Below, in pieces: positions 18,072 to 27,467 of a stretch of DNA of 64,000 bases; position 1 is the stretch's first letter; each line of letters starts with the position of its first letter. A program made the translations under genes and the position numbers. The stretch comes from Bradyrhizobium sp. AUGA SZCCT0283 (GTDB lineage Bacteria > Pseudomonadota > Alphaproteobacteria > Rhizobiales > Xanthobacteraceae). Location of the stretch: assembly GCF_018130385.1 (NCBI RefSeq), contig NZ_JAFCLU010000020.1, positions 1-64,000 on the forward strand, read 5' to 3'. The notes under the pieces were generated by a model, which saw only the letters and a program-made list of their open reading frames with translations, made no database searches and had not been told where the DNA came from.

Positions 18072-19043
18072 ATGAATGTGCATGCCGCCGCTTTGGCCCA
18101 GAGCTACCCGTTCGATGAGCAGACCTCCGCCTTTGCCGGCGACGTGATCGGCAACCTGTCGCAATTTCCCAAGCGCCTGTCGCCGAAATATTTCTACGAC
18201 GCCGCGGGCTCCGAACTGTTCGAGCAGATCACGGTCCTGCCGGAATATTATCCGACCCGCACCGAGCTCGGCATCCTGCGCAGCCGCGGCGACGAGATCG
18301 TTTCCATCATTCCGAGCGGCGCCGCGCTGGTGGAGTTCGGCGCCGGCGCCACCACCAAGGTCCGCCTGCTGCTGGAGCGCTGCGATTTCGGTGCCTATGT
18401 CCCGGTCGACATTTCCGGCGACTTCCTGAACGCGCAGGCGGGCGCCTTGCGCAAGGACTTTCCCGAGCTTGGCGTCTATCCGGTTGCCGCCGATTTCACC
18501 GCGCCGTTTGCCCTGCCGGCCGAGATCGAAGGGATGCCCAAGGTCGGGTTCTTTCCGGGATCAACGCTCGGCAATTTCGAGCCGCACGAAGCGCGGGCCT
18601 TCCTGCGCAGCGCGCGCGACATTCTGGGCGAAGGCGCGCAGATGATCATCGGCGTCGACCTCGAAAAGAACGAGCGGGTGCTTTATGACGCCTATAACGA
18701 CGCCGCCGGCGTCACCGCGCGATTCAATCTCAACGTTCTGGTCCGCATCAACCGCGAGCTCGGCGGCAATTTCGACGTTTCCGCCTTCATGCACCGCTCG
18801 GTCTATAACCGCGAGCGGCATCGCATCGAGATGCACCTGATCGCCAAGAAGGCGCAGACCGTGCGCATCCTCGGGCGGAATTTTTCATTCCGTCCCGGCG
18901 AAAGCATCCACACCGAGTCGAGCTACAAATACAGCCTCGACCGCTTTACCGCACTGGCGCGCGACTCCGGCTGGTCGGTGCGGGAATCCTGGACCGACCG
19001 CGACCGGATGTTTTCGGTTCACGCGCTGGCGGCATCAGCCTGA
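18072..19043 (+). CDS. egtD: L-histidine N-alpha-methyltransferase EgtD
   Basis: This 323-aa SAM-dependent enzyme trimethylates histidine to hercynine, the first step to ergothioneine. It is recognised by the N-terminal PKYFYDAAGSELFEQI, the SAM loop LVEFGAGATTKV, PVDISGDFL, FFPGSTLGNFEP, and the C-terminal SYKYS. GGGAG lies 8 bases before the ATG. It is translated from the same operon as egtB. A hairpin follows the stop codon. Confidence 0.95.
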   Translation: MNVHAAALAQSYPFDEQTSAFAGDVIGNLSQFPKRLSPKYFYDAAGSELFEQITVLPEYYPTRTELGILRSRGDEIVSIIPSGAALVEFGAGATTKVRLLLERCDFGAYVPVDISGDFLNAQAGALRKDFPELGVYPVAADFTAPFALPAEIEGMPKVGFFPGSTLGNFEPHEARAFLRSARDILGEGAQMIIGVDLEKNERVLYDAYNDAAGVTARFNLNVLVRINRELGGNFDVSAFMHRSVYNRERHRIEMHLIAKKAQTVRILGRNFSFRPGESIHTESSYKYSLDRFTALARDSGWSVRESWTDRDRMFSVHALAASA

Positions 19044-19050
19044 GGAGTGG

Positions 19051-19072
19051 ACCCGAGCTTTGCAGCTCGGGT
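19051..19072 (+). terminator. Hairpin after egtD
   Basis: The perfect 9-bp stem ACCCGAGCT/AGCTCGGGT with a TTGC loop begins 8 bases after the egtD stop. There is no T-tract, so termination would be weak or factor-aided. Confidence 0.55.
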
Positions 19073-19081
19073 CGTTGCAGT

Positions 19082-19381
19082 TCAGGTCTTGCAGACCGAT
19101 CTCGTACGGTGCGGTCGCATCCGTCGTGACGGAGCGATCCGGGGCGCGGCAGATATCCAGTCGTCGAACAACCGGTCTGCCCCCAGCAGCCACGCGTGGA
19201 TGATCCGCCACTTGTCCTGCCCGCGAGACTGGAAATCCAATAGCGGCGATCCGGTGTCCTGCAGTTCGTGGAAGAACTTCAACGAGTCTTTTCCAGTGGG
19301 CCGGTCCTGCTCGATCGCTTGCGTCAAGATCCAGCGATCCCACTCCTGAATGATGCGTACTCTTGCTTCACTTTGTTTCAT
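19082..19381 (-). CDS. Hypothetical protein, 99 aa
   Basis: A soluble, charged protein begins MKQSEARVRIIQEWDRW and continues with DSLKFFHELQDTGSPLL and DKWRIIHAWLL. The first ~70 residues read as a compact helical domain of a kind I associate with rhizobial hypothetical proteins. The last ~25 residues are basic and low-complexity, so the 3' end may have been altered. There is no signal or membrane segment. It is convergent with egtD. No function can be assigned. Confidence 0.55.
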   Translation of the reverse strand: MKQSEARVRIIQEWDRWILTQAIEQDRPTGKDSLKFFHELQDTGSPLLDFQSRGQDKWRIIHAWLLGADRLFDDWISAAPRIAPSRRMRPHRTRSVCKT

Positions 19382-19658
19382 AGGCGCGTATTCCCAGCCA
19401 CGGCAGTCCGTGGACTCTGAGTGATCGCGCTGGTCAAGGTCTGATGGAAAGGTGCTACGCCGCCGCGCGTCCCCGCACCTTTGCCGCGCCCACTATAGAC
19501 AAACTTCTTAACAAATCTTCATCTTTATCGGCCCGCCCGCAAATGGCTACATCTGCGCTCCCGTTTGCCCTTCGAAACGTCCAACTTTTGACGCGGACTC
19601 AGCCGAGTTTCTGCGGCAGGCTCGGCTAGGGGTGAGTTCGTGCCAGGGGATGTCAGTC

Positions 19659-19892
19659 ATGGGAAATGCGTATCCAACGTCCGGCAATCGGAGGGAATTT
19701 TCCAGCTCGTCGTCCGTTCACGCGGACCCGGCTTGGGATCAAGAGACGGACACCGACCGGGCGTCCCTGATCGAGGAGAACGCCAGACTGCGGGCGCTCG
19801 TCGTGCAATTGTCAACTCTCGTTCTTCGAAACGTCGTCGATCAGCACAGCACGCCGTCATTGCTGCCGGTCAGGCAATCGCTGCCTGATTAA
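19659..19892 (+). CDS. Small coiled-coil-like hypothetical protein, 77 aa
   Basis: The N-terminal half is polar and disordered, with a run of serines. The C-terminal half contains a short leucine-rich helix (LIEENARLRALVVQLSTLVL) that could form a coiled coil. The ATG at 19659 has AGGGG ten bases upstream, better placed than for the in-frame ATG at 19650. The family was not identified. It is convergent with ltrA, with six bases between the stops. Confidence 0.6.
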   Translation: MGNAYPTSGNRREFSSSSSVHADPAWDQETDTDRASLIEENARLRALVVQLSTLVLRNVVDQHSTPSLLPVRQSLPD

Positions 19893-19897
19893 AGGTG

Positions 19898-21076
19898 CTA
19901 CCCTGCCGGATCGGATTGCAGCGAGATCGACTCCCAGACCGCGACCACGATCATGATCGCGGTGGTGAGGATGGACAGCACCAGCGGCGAAAGCTCGCTT
20001 GCGAACCAGGCAAGCACGCCGAGTGCGACGATGCCGACCCCGTGCGAGAGTTGAAGGAAGCCGCGAAAGCTGTGCTTGAACAGGACGGTCCCGAACAGAA
20101 ACAGCAAGGGGCCTCCGATCGCGCTGATCACCGTCTTGAGATCGGAATGACCGCCCGGGTGTTTCAGCACCAGTTCGTCGGCCACCGCTGAGACGATGAT
20201 GCCGGCCACGATCGGCATGTGCAGATAGGTATAGGCCAGACGCGCCAGCCTTCCCGGCTCGCTCGATTTTGAGAGCTGCTCGGAGCCGGCTTCGGCGCCG
20301 ATGTGGAAATAGATCCACCACATTGCGAGACTGCCGACAAAGGCGGAGACGAACGCCAGAACGTTTTCGGTCGTCCAGGTGAGTTCGGCAAAGGTCGCGC
20401 CGATGACGACGATGGATTCGCCGAGCGCGATGATGATGAACAGCGCGCAGCGCTCGGCCATGTGGCCGCCCTCGATCATCCAGTCCGCGACGGAGGACGC
20501 GCCATAGCGGGGAATCCAGAACCGCACCGCCGGCGAAATATATTCGATGACGAGCGCAATGGCCCACAGCGTCAGCCGCGACTGGCCTTCCATCACGCCG
20601 CCGGCGATCCAGAAGACCGCCGACATCGAAAGCCAGGCCGCGATCCGGATGGCGTTCATGCGTGCCCGCGGGCGCGACGGCGGCGTGGACAGCCACAGAA
20701 ATATCGTCTTGCCGACCTGCATCGCCGCATAGGCGATGGCGAACCACAATCCCCGCGCTTCAAACGCGGCCGGGATCGAGGTCGACAACACCAGCCCGCC
20801 CAGCATCATCGCAAACAGCAAGAGCCGGACCGGAGTCTTTTCCGGATTGAGCCAGTTGGTGACCCAGGAGGTGAAGACCCACACCCACCACACCGCGAGA
20901 AACAGCAGCGTGACCTGCAGCGCGCCCAGCGGCGTAAAGTGAGCCAGCAGCGTGTGCGATATCTGGGTAACCGCAAAGACGAAGACGAGGTCGAAGAACA
21001 GCTCGACATAGGTGACGCGGCTGTGCTGGTGCGGCACGATCGGGCGAAACATCGCGCCGTGCGGATTGTCCGTCAT
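19898..21076 (-). CDS. Low temperature requirement A (LtrA) family membrane protein
   Basis: This 392-aa polytopic inner-membrane protein has about ten helices. It carries the LtrA signatures VTYVELFFDLVFVFAVTQ near the start and ERCALFIIIALGESIVVIG in the middle. The family was named from Listeria growth at low temperature, and its biochemical role is unknown. The start MTDNPHG was chosen because the 29 codons upstream are Pro- and Cys-rich and not family-like. It follows bolA on the same strand, 37 bases away. Confidence 0.9.
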   Translation of the reverse strand: MTDNPHGAMFRPIVPHQHSRVTYVELFFDLVFVFAVTQISHTLLAHFTPLGALQVTLLFLAVWWVWVFTSWVTNWLNPEKTPVRLLLFAMMLGGLVLSTSIPAAFEARGLWFAIAYAAMQVGKTIFLWLSTPPSRPRARMNAIRIAAWLSMSAVFWIAGGVMEGQSRLTLWAIALVIEYISPAVRFWIPRYGASSVADWMIEGGHMAERCALFIIIALGESIVVIGATFAELTWTTENVLAFVSAFVGSLAMWWIYFHIGAEAGSEQLSKSSEPGRLARLAYTYLHMPIVAGIIVSAVADELVLKHPGGHSDLKTVISAIGGPLLFLFGTVLFKHSFRGFLQLSHGVGIVALGVLAWFASELSPLVLSILTTAIMIVVAVWESISLQSDPAG

Positions 21077-21113
21077 CGATGCGACCCCGCTGCAGCTTGC
21101 CGGGGGCCAGCCC

Positions 21114-21362
21114 TCAGGTACCCCGGGGTCCGCCAGGTACCCCGGTCTGCAGCGCCAGCGCATGCAGCAAGCCGCCCATCTGCCCCTTGAGCGACTGGTA
21201 TACGATCTGGTGCTGCTGAACGCGCGACTTGCCGCGGAAGGACTCCGAGATCACGGTCGCGGCGTAGTGGTCGCCGTCGCCTGCGAGATCGCGGATCGTC
21301 ACCTCGGCATCGGGAATAGCTGCCTTGATCATCGATTCGATATCGTGGGCGTCCATCGGCAT
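21114..21362 (-). CDS. bolA: BolA family protein
   Basis: This 82-aa protein has the BolA fold. IESMIKAAIPDAEVTIRDL starts the domain. The signature FRGKSRVQQHQIVYQSL contains the conserved His that ligates an Fe-S cluster shared with a CGFS glutaredoxin. The tail (TGVPGGPRGT) is encoded over two direct copies of GGTACCCCGG and looks recently altered. In many alphaproteobacteria bolA sits between purL and grxD. That order is kept here, although other genes separate them. Confidence 0.93.
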   Translation of the reverse strand: MPMDAHDIESMIKAAIPDAEVTIRDLAGDGDHYAATVISESFRGKSRVQQHQIVYQSLKGQMGGLLHALALQTGVPGGPRGT

Positions 21363-21547
21363 TCCAGCATGTCTCCGTCAGGTGTTTCGAATCACGGCCG
21401 GCTCGCGCGACCGTGACGGCCGAACCTAGCGCGTAGGCTCTTCTAGGTCACGCCTGGCGGCACTATATTCCGCCTCCAACCGTTTGACACCGTGAGATCC
21501 GGTCGCGCCCGATGATTTCGGGCTGACTGAAAAAGAGGCTCAAAATC

Positions 21548-21907
21548 ATGAAATTGCCCGGTCCCGACCATCCGATCACGATTACGGCAAACCCCAGGCG
21601 CGTCCGGGTCTCGGTGGGCGGCATGGTAATCGCCGATACCACCCATGCGCTGACCCTGAAGGAGGCCAGCTATCCGGCGGTGCAATATGTGCCGCGCGAG
21701 GATGCCAATATGGCGCTGTTGGCCCGCACCGAGCGGACCACGCACTGCCCCTACAAGGGGGATGCGAACTACTTCAGCATCAATGCCAACGGCAAGAGCA
21801 TCGAAAATTCGATCTGGACCTATGAGACGCCCTTCCCGGCCATGGCCGAGATCGCCGGCCATCTGGCGTTCTATCCGGACAAGGTGACGATCGAGGAAGT
21901 GGCGTAG
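21548..21907 (+). CDS. DUF427 domain protein
   Basis: This 119-aa cytosolic protein matches the DUF427 pattern: VRVSVGGMVIADTTHAL, then YPAVQYVPRED, RTTHCPYKGDANYFS, and a C-terminal WTYETPFPAM. The family has a small beta fold with a conserved Cys-Pro-Tyr-Lys motif, and its role is unknown. It is transcribed alone and convergent with the DUF1328 gene. Confidence 0.9.
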   Translation: MKLPGPDHPITITANPRRVRVSVGGMVIADTTHALTLKEASYPAVQYVPREDANMALLARTERTTHCPYKGDANYFSINANGKSIENSIWTYETPFPAMAEIAGHLAFYPDKVTIEEVA

Positions 21908-21916
21908 ACCCGGTAC

Positions 21917-22090
21917 CTACGCCCTGAATATCGTGAGCCCGAGAATCAGCAGCACCAGGAAGATCACGACGAAGACATAGAACAGGAAGCGGGCGATGTC
22001 GGCGGAGGCCGCCGAAATGCCGGTGAAGCCGAGAAGGGCGGCGACGATCGACACCAGAAAGAAGATCAGCGCCCATTTGAGAATTGTCAT
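21917..22090 (-). CDS. DUF1328 small membrane protein
   Basis: This 57-aa protein has two hydrophobic helices (ILKWALIFFLVSIVAALLGF and a second FLFYVFVVIFLVLLIL) with the FTGISAASADIAR linker typical of DUF1328/YtjA. The ATG at 22090 gives exactly the family length; the frame extends upstream without homology. Such proteins are often stress-induced, and the function is unknown. Confidence 0.9.
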   Translation of the reverse strand: MTILKWALIFFLVSIVAALLGFTGISAASADIARFLFYVFVVIFLVLLILGLTIFRA

Positions 22091-22281
22091 TGCGTGCTCC
22101 GGGACCTCTGGGCCACGCCCATGGTGGCCCGTCAATTCACCCGACCTAAAACGGCGGGTTGCGCCGCCGGTTCCGAAGCAGCCTGGTAGCGGAAGCGCGG
22201 CTCGACAGGTCCGATTCGGCCTTGCTGAATCGGGTTCCCGGCTGCAACATTTGACCTGAAAAGCCTGGCCGGGAGGTGCGC

Positions 22282-23466
22282 ATGACATCGATTTCAGCCG
22301 TGGGGCATGCCGAATTGGCCGCAGTGCCCAAGGCCAAATCGCGAAACCCTTCGCTCGACCGCGCCCGCACCTTCCTGACGTTGGTGGTGCTGCTGCACCA
22401 CGCCGTCATCCCCTATACCTATTTCGGTCACACCGATCCGAAGTCGTTCTTCGGCTTCGACATGATCGTGCTCGCCACCGACAGTTTCTTCATGGCGATG
22501 TTCTTTTTTCTGTCGGGCCTGTTCGTCTGGCCTGGCATCGCCCGGAAGGGCCCGCTGAACTATCTGTCCGATCGCCTGCTCCGGCTTGGCCTGCCGTTCG
22601 TGATCTGCGCCTTCACAGTCATTCCGCTCGCCTATTATGCGATATCCCTGCGGCACCATCCCGAAATCGGCTTTTCGGATTACTGGTGGAATATGGTCAC
22701 GAAGGGTCCGTGGCCGAGCGGGCCGATCTGGTTTCTCTGGGTCTTGTTCGCCTTCGACCTGGTTGCCTGCCTGCTGTACCGGCTGTCGCCCCATCTGCTC
22801 GATCCGATCAATCGCCTCTCGCTGCACGGCCGCCGCCGGCCCGCGGTGTTCTTCGCGGTCATGCTTGCCGTCACCGGAGCGTTCTATGTTCCCGGGCTGA
22901 TGATTTACGGACCAGCCAGCTGGTTCGAGTTCGGGCCGTTCTCGGTCCAGCACGGGCGCGTGATGCTCTATGCGAGTTACTTCTTTTTCGGTGCCGGCAT
23001 CGGCGTTGCGCAAATGGATCGCGGGCTGCTCGCTGCAGACGGCCGGATGGCGAGGGTCAGCTGGGACTGGATGGTGCTGGCGATCGTTCCGTATTGCCTC
23101 TTGTGGGTGCTGATCTTCATCAAGCGCGAAATACTGGGCAACCCGTCGCCGTTGCCGAACTGGTATGAAGCGCTCTATGCCATCTGCTTTACAGTCTTCA
23201 GCGTGGCCATCATGTTTCTGATCCTGGCCTTTTTCCAGAGGTTCAGGCAATCAGGCTCGGCCAAGCTGCTCGATCCGATGCAGGCGGACGCCTACGGCAT
23301 CTTCCTGGTGCACTACCCGATCGCACTGTGGCTGCAATACTGGCTGTTCGACTACGACCTGCCGGCGATCGTCAAGGCCGCGATCGGATTCGTACTGACC
23401 GTCGCGCTGAGCTGGGCGCTGACGCGAGCGTTGCGGCAGATCCCGGGCGCAACGAGGGTGCTGTGA
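22282..23466 (+). CDS. Acyltransferase 3 / OpgC-like membrane protein
   Basis: This 394-aa inner-membrane protein has about ten helices. It carries the acyltransferase-3 start pattern SLDRARTFLTLVVLLHHAVI, with the conserved His, and later GIFLVHYPIALWLQY. Relatives transfer acetyl or succinyl groups to cell-surface or periplasmic glycans, such as OpgC on glucans. The substrate is not determinable. The ATG at 22282 has GGGAGG five bases upstream. A dispersed palindromic repeat begins right after the stop. Confidence 0.88.
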   Translation: MTSISAVGHAELAAVPKAKSRNPSLDRARTFLTLVVLLHHAVIPYTYFGHTDPKSFFGFDMIVLATDSFFMAMFFFLSGLFVWPGIARKGPLNYLSDRLLRLGLPFVICAFTVIPLAYYAISLRHHPEIGFSDYWWNMVTKGPWPSGPIWFLWVLFAFDLVACLLYRLSPHLLDPINRLSLHGRRRPAVFFAVMLAVTGAFYVPGLMIYGPASWFEFGPFSVQHGRVMLYASYFFFGAGIGVAQMDRGLLAADGRMARVSWDWMVLAIVPYCLLWVLIFIKREILGNPSPLPNWYEALYAICFTVFSVAIMFLILAFFQRFRQSGSAKLLDPMQADAYGIFLVHYPIALWLQYWLFDYDLPAIVKAAIGFVLTVALSWALTRALRQIPGATRVL

Positions 23467-23483
23467 ACGTTCTGGCCGTCAAT

Positions 23484-23588
23484 GCCTGCGACAAACGCGA
23501 AGCGTTTGTGCAAGGGAGCGCAGCGACGAAGCAATCCATCTCTCCGCAAACGGCGAAAATGGATTGCTTCGCTTCGCTCGCAATGACG
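23484..23588. repeat. Dispersed palindromic repeat, family A, copy 1
   Basis: It lies between the acyltransferase gene and purL. It contains GACAAACGCGAAGCGTTTG, AAGGGAGCGCAGCGACGAAG, and the inverted pair GAAGCAATCCAT/ATGGATTGCTTC, ending CGCTCGCAATGACG. Related copies are at 33342-33452 (opposite orientation) and 50967-51101. Confidence 0.85.
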
Positions 23589-23602
23589 TGGAGAGAGCGT
23601 GC

Positions 23603-25810
23603 CTAGACCGCCTTGCCGCTCATATAGGCCGGCAGCCAGTGCTCGAATGCCGACTTGAGCGCATCCACCGACACCGCCGTTTCACCCGCAACCGCAATCG
23701 CATCGCCACCCGTGGTGCCGATCCGCGCGCACGGCACGCCCGCGCCCTTCATCTTGGCCAGCACCAGGCCGGCATCCGCCGCGGGCACCGTCACGATATA
23801 GCGCGCCTGATCCTCGCCAAACCAGAAGGCGTGCGGCACGATCGAGCTCGATGCCGCCAACAGCTGCGCGCCGATCCCGCTCGCAATCGCCATCTCCGCC
23901 AGCGCAATCAAGAGCCCGCCGTCGGAAACGTCGTGCACCGCGGTTGCGGTGCCGGCGTGGATCATGCCGCGCACCACGTCGCCATTGCGCTTTTCGGCCG
24001 CGAGATCGACTGGCGGCGGCGCGCCCTCTTCGCGGCCGCAGACATCGCGCAGGTACACGGATTGGCCGAGCCAGCCCTGGGTGTCGCCGATCAACAGGAT
24101 CGCTTCACCGGAAGCCTTGAACGCCAGCGTGGCGGATTTCGTGAAATCGTCGAGCAGGCCGACGCCGCCGATCGAAGGCGTCGGCAAAATGCCGCGGCCA
24201 TTGGTTTCGTTGTAGAGCGAGACGTTGCCCGACACGACCGGGAAATCCAGCACGCGGCAGGCTTCGGAAATGCCCTTCAGACAGCCGACGAACTGGCCCA
24301 TGATTTCGGGGCGTTCCGGATTGCCGAAATTCAGATTGTCGGTGATCGCCAGCGGACGGCCGCCGACCGCGGTGATGTTGCGCCAGGCTTCGGCGACGGC
24401 CTGCTTGCCGCCCTCGAACGGATCGGCCTCGCAATAGCGCGGCGTCACGTCGACCGTGAGCGCCAGCCCCTTCGGCCCATCCTCGACGCGTACCACCGCG
24501 GCGTCGCCGCCGGGGCGCTGCACGGTATTGCCGAGAATGACGTGGTCATATTGCTCCCACACCCAGCGCTTCGAACACAGTTCGGGCGTTGCGATCAGTT
24601 TTTGCAGCGCCGCCGAGATACCGAGCGGCGGCTCCACTTCACGCGCGTGCACCACCGGCAACGCCGCGGATGCGACATGCGGGCGGTCATACAGCGGCGC
24701 CTCGTCGCCCAGTTCCTTGATCGGCAGGTCGGCCATGACGTCCCCGCCATGTTTCACCACGAAGCGCTTGCTCGGCGTGGTGTAGCCGACGACGGCAAAG
24801 TCGAGCCCCCACTTCCTGAAGATCGCCTCGGCCTCTTTTTCCTTCTCGGGCTTGAGCACCATGAGCATGCGCTCCTGGCTTTCCGAGAGCATCATCTCGT
24901 AGGCGCTCATGCCGGTTTCGCGTGTCGGCACCGCATCGAGATCGAGATCGACGCCGAGATCGCCCTTGGCGCCCATCTCGACCGCCGAGCAGGTCAGGCC
25001 GGCCGCGCCCATGTCCTGGATCGCGATCACGCAACCTTTTTCCATGATTTCGAGACAGGCTTCCAGCAACAGCTTTTCCGCGAAGGGATCGCCGACCTGC
25101 ACCGTCGGCCGCTTCTCGGCGGAATCGTCGTCGAATTCGGCGGATGCCATCGAGGCACCGTGAATGCCGTCACGCCCGGTCTTGGAGCCGAGATAGACGA
25201 TCGGCATGTTCACGCCTGACGCCGCCGCATAGAAGATCTTGTCGGTGTCGGCCAGCCCAACCGCCATCGCGTTGACCAGGATGTTGCCGTCATAGCGGGT
25301 GTGGAAACGCACCTGCCCGCCAACCGTCGGCACGCCGAACGAATTGCCATAGCCGCCGACACCGGCAACCACGCCCGAAACCAGATGGCGCGTCTTGGGA
25401 TGTTCCGGTGCGCCGAAAGAGAGCGCATTGAGGCAGGCAATCGGCCGCGCGCCCATGGTGAAGACGTCGCGCAGAATGCCGCCAACGCCGGTGGTTGCGC
25501 CCTGATAGGGCTCGATATAGCTCGGGTGGTTGTGGCTCTCCATCTTGAACACGACTGCCTGGCCGTCGCCGATGTCGATGACGCCGGCGTTCTCGCCCGG
25601 ACCCTGGATCACCCACGGCGCCTTGGTCGGCAGGCCGCGCAGATGGATGCGCGAGGACTTGTACGAGCAGTGCTCGTTCCACATCGCCGAGAAAATCCCC
25701 AGTTCAGTGAAACTCGGCACCCGCCCGATCAGCTTGAGGATGCGCTCATACTCGTCGGGCTTCAGGCCATGGCTGGCGACGAGTTCGGGGGTGATCTGGG
25801 GCTCGTTCAT
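23603..25810 (-). CDS. purL: Phosphoribosylformylglycinamidine synthase subunit PurL
   Basis: This 735-aa protein is the small-type PurL. It forms FGAM from FGAR using ammonia from PurQ, with PurS as bridge. Signatures are MWNEHCSYKSSR (substrate/ATP domain), ESHNHPSYIEPYQGATTGVGG, and NPMAVGLAD-like repeats. The second half contains ITDNLNFGNPE and VHDVSDGGLLIALAEMA. The length is normal. purQ and purS are on the same strand 3.2 kb upstream, separated by four unrelated genes. Confidence 0.97.
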   Translation of the reverse strand: MNEPQITPELVASHGLKPDEYERILKLIGRVPSFTELGIFSAMWNEHCSYKSSRIHLRGLPTKAPWVIQGPGENAGVIDIGDGQAVVFKMESHNHPSYIEPYQGATTGVGGILRDVFTMGARPIACLNALSFGAPEHPKTRHLVSGVVAGVGGYGNSFGVPTVGGQVRFHTRYDGNILVNAMAVGLADTDKIFYAAASGVNMPIVYLGSKTGRDGIHGASMASAEFDDDSAEKRPTVQVGDPFAEKLLLEACLEIMEKGCVIAIQDMGAAGLTCSAVEMGAKGDLGVDLDLDAVPTRETGMSAYEMMLSESQERMLMVLKPEKEKEAEAIFRKWGLDFAVVGYTTPSKRFVVKHGGDVMADLPIKELGDEAPLYDRPHVASAALPVVHAREVEPPLGISAALQKLIATPELCSKRWVWEQYDHVILGNTVQRPGGDAAVVRVEDGPKGLALTVDVTPRYCEADPFEGGKQAVAEAWRNITAVGGRPLAITDNLNFGNPERPEIMGQFVGCLKGISEACRVLDFPVVSGNVSLYNETNGRGILPTPSIGGVGLLDDFTKSATLAFKASGEAILLIGDTQGWLGQSVYLRDVCGREEGAPPPVDLAAEKRNGDVVRGMIHAGTATAVHDVSDGGLLIALAEMAIASGIGAQLLAASSSIVPHAFWFGEDQARYIVTVPAADAGLVLAKMKGAGVPCARIGTTGGDAIAVAGETAVSVDALKSAFEHWLPAYMSGKAV

Positions 25811-25973
25811 GGGTCTCTTATTAGGTAGATCGCGGGGGTGCGAAAAGGCCTTTTATGGCGCATTTCCGCCCTGTCCAGAGCTTTGCGGGGAGAGCCCTGC
25901 AGGATCGGCGTTTGCACATCGTTCCCGGATCGGATTTAAGGGCGGAAACACTTGAATTGAAGGGCCATTTTTA

Positions 25974-26462
25974 GTGAACGAACTACCCAAAAATGCATTC
26001 CACCACCGCCCCGACCTGCATGTCGAAACCGAGGGCGAATTTGCGGGCTGGCGGACCTGGACCCGCGACAGTTTTGAGACCCATAACGGCCCGTTCTGGC
26101 ACCGGATGGACGAAAACGGCCGCGTGCAATGCGCGTTCCGGGTCGAAAAGAAGCACCTTAACGGCATGCGCAACGTCCATGGCGGCTGCTTCATGTCGTT
26201 CGCCGACTACTGCCTGTTTGCGATCGGCTCTTCCGTGCTGGAGGGACCCGGCGTCACGGTATCGTTTTCCTGCGAATTCCTTGACGCCGCGCGCGAGGGC
26301 GAGCTGGTCGAATGCGAGGGCGAAATCACCCGCGCCGGCGGCTCGCTGATCTTCCTGCGCGGCGTGCTGAAATCCGCCGACCGGTCGCTGTTCACGTTTT
26401 CAGGCACCATCAAGCGGGTGAAGTGGAAGAAGCCGGCAGGCACAGGCGCCGTTGCCACCTGA
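25974..26462 (+). CDS. PaaI-type hotdog-fold thioesterase
   Basis: This 162-aa cytosolic protein has the hotdog signature of PaaI-like acyl-CoA thioesterases: LNGMRNVHGGCFMSFADYCLF, with the conserved HGG-x(4)-D, followed by SFSCEFLDAAREGELV. The substrate acyl-CoA is unknown. The start is a GTG. Its last 11 bases overlap the start of the EamA transporter gene, suggesting coupled translation. Confidence 0.85.
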   Translation: MNELPKNAFHHRPDLHVETEGEFAGWRTWTRDSFETHNGPFWHRMDENGRVQCAFRVEKKHLNGMRNVHGGCFMSFADYCLFAIGSSVLEGPGVTVSFSCEFLDAAREGELVECEGEITRAGGSLIFLRGVLKSADRSLFTFSGTIKRVKWKKPAGTGAVAT

Positions 26463-27384
26463 CGCGCCACAGGCCCATCGCGGCTGGCGCGACTATGCGT
26501 TGCTGCTCGCACTGGCGTGCTGCTGGAGTTCGACCTATCCGCTGACCAAGATCGGCCTCGGATCATTCCCGCCGATCACCTTCATCTCGGTGCGTTCGCT
26601 GATCGCCGCAGCCTTTCTGCTGGTGATCCTGCGCGTGCGCGGGATCCCGATGCCTGTGGAAGCCAGGGCCTGGAAGCTGTTCGCCCAGCAGCAGACCATC
26701 AACTCGACGTTTCCGTTCTTGCTGATCACCTGGGCGCAGCAATATGTGCCGGCGGCAAATACGGTGGTGCTGGCCTCGACGACGCCGATCTTCGCCTTTC
26801 TCATCACCTGGGCCATTACGCGGCACGAGCCAGCGACGCTGCTCAAGCTTTTCGGCGCCATTCTGGGGCTTGCCGGAACGGCCGTGATCATCGGCCTCGA
26901 TGCGCTCTCTACATTCGATGCCAATATATTTGCCGAGATCGTCATCCTGATCGCCACCATCTCGTTTGCCTGCGCGACGATCTTCGGGCTGCGGCTGACC
27001 GACTACGACCCGATGGTGGTCGCCGCGGGCTCGCTCTTGTTCGGCGGCATGGTGCTGTTGCCATTCGCGCTGATCGTCGATCATCCCTGGACCTTGCGGC
27101 CGACGGCCGAGGCGCTGGTGGCCACGGTCGCGATGGGAATATTCTCCAGCGCCTTCGGGTTGATGCTGTTCTACATGTGCCTGACGCGGCTCGGCACGCT
27201 CACCACCAACGCGCAAGGTTATCTGCGCATCCCGATCGGCGTCGGCCTGTCGGTGGTCCTGCTCGGCGAAGCCGTGCCCGCAAATCTCGCGCTCGGCCTC
27301 GTCCTTGTCATGGCCGGCGTCGCCGCGATGACCATTCCGGGGAACCGGTTCGTGAAGTGGGTCGACCGCTTGCGCGGCAAGTAG
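26452..27384 (+). CDS. EamA/RhaT family drug-metabolite transporter
   Basis: This 310-aa inner-membrane protein has ten helices in two EamA repeats. The first begins ALLLALACCWSSTYPLTKIGL and the second starts near residue 160. Family members export amino acids or metabolites, and the substrate is not predictable. The TTG start overlaps the thioesterase stop; no ATG precedes the first helix. Confidence 0.88.
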   Translation: MPPDAPQAHRGWRDYALLLALACCWSSTYPLTKIGLGSFPPITFISVRSLIAAAFLLVILRVRGIPMPVEARAWKLFAQQQTINSTFPFLLITWAQQYVPAANTVVLASTTPIFAFLITWAITRHEPATLLKLFGAILGLAGTAVIIGLDALSTFDANIFAEIVILIATISFACATIFGLRLTDYDPMVVAAGSLLFGGMVLLPFALIVDHPWTLRPTAEALVATVAMGIFSSAFGLMLFYMCLTRLGTLTTNAQGYLRIPIGVGLSVVLLGEAVPANLALGLVLVMAGVAAMTIPGNRFVKWVDRLRGK

Positions 27385-27467
27385 GCCGGCTTCGTTTGAT
27401 CCGCATCAAGGCGCCATGGTCCCGGTGCGCTCCAGTATTTGCCGCGACAGCACATTGGGAGGTTGCC

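Noticed and set aside
19444..19629. 61-aa plus-strand frame before the small coiled-coil gene
   Set aside because: No ribosome-binding site, no homology recognised, and mixed composition; probably chance.
23564..25219. 551-aa open frame opposite purL
   Set aside because: Begins inside a palindromic repeat and mirrors purL codons; composition not protein-like.
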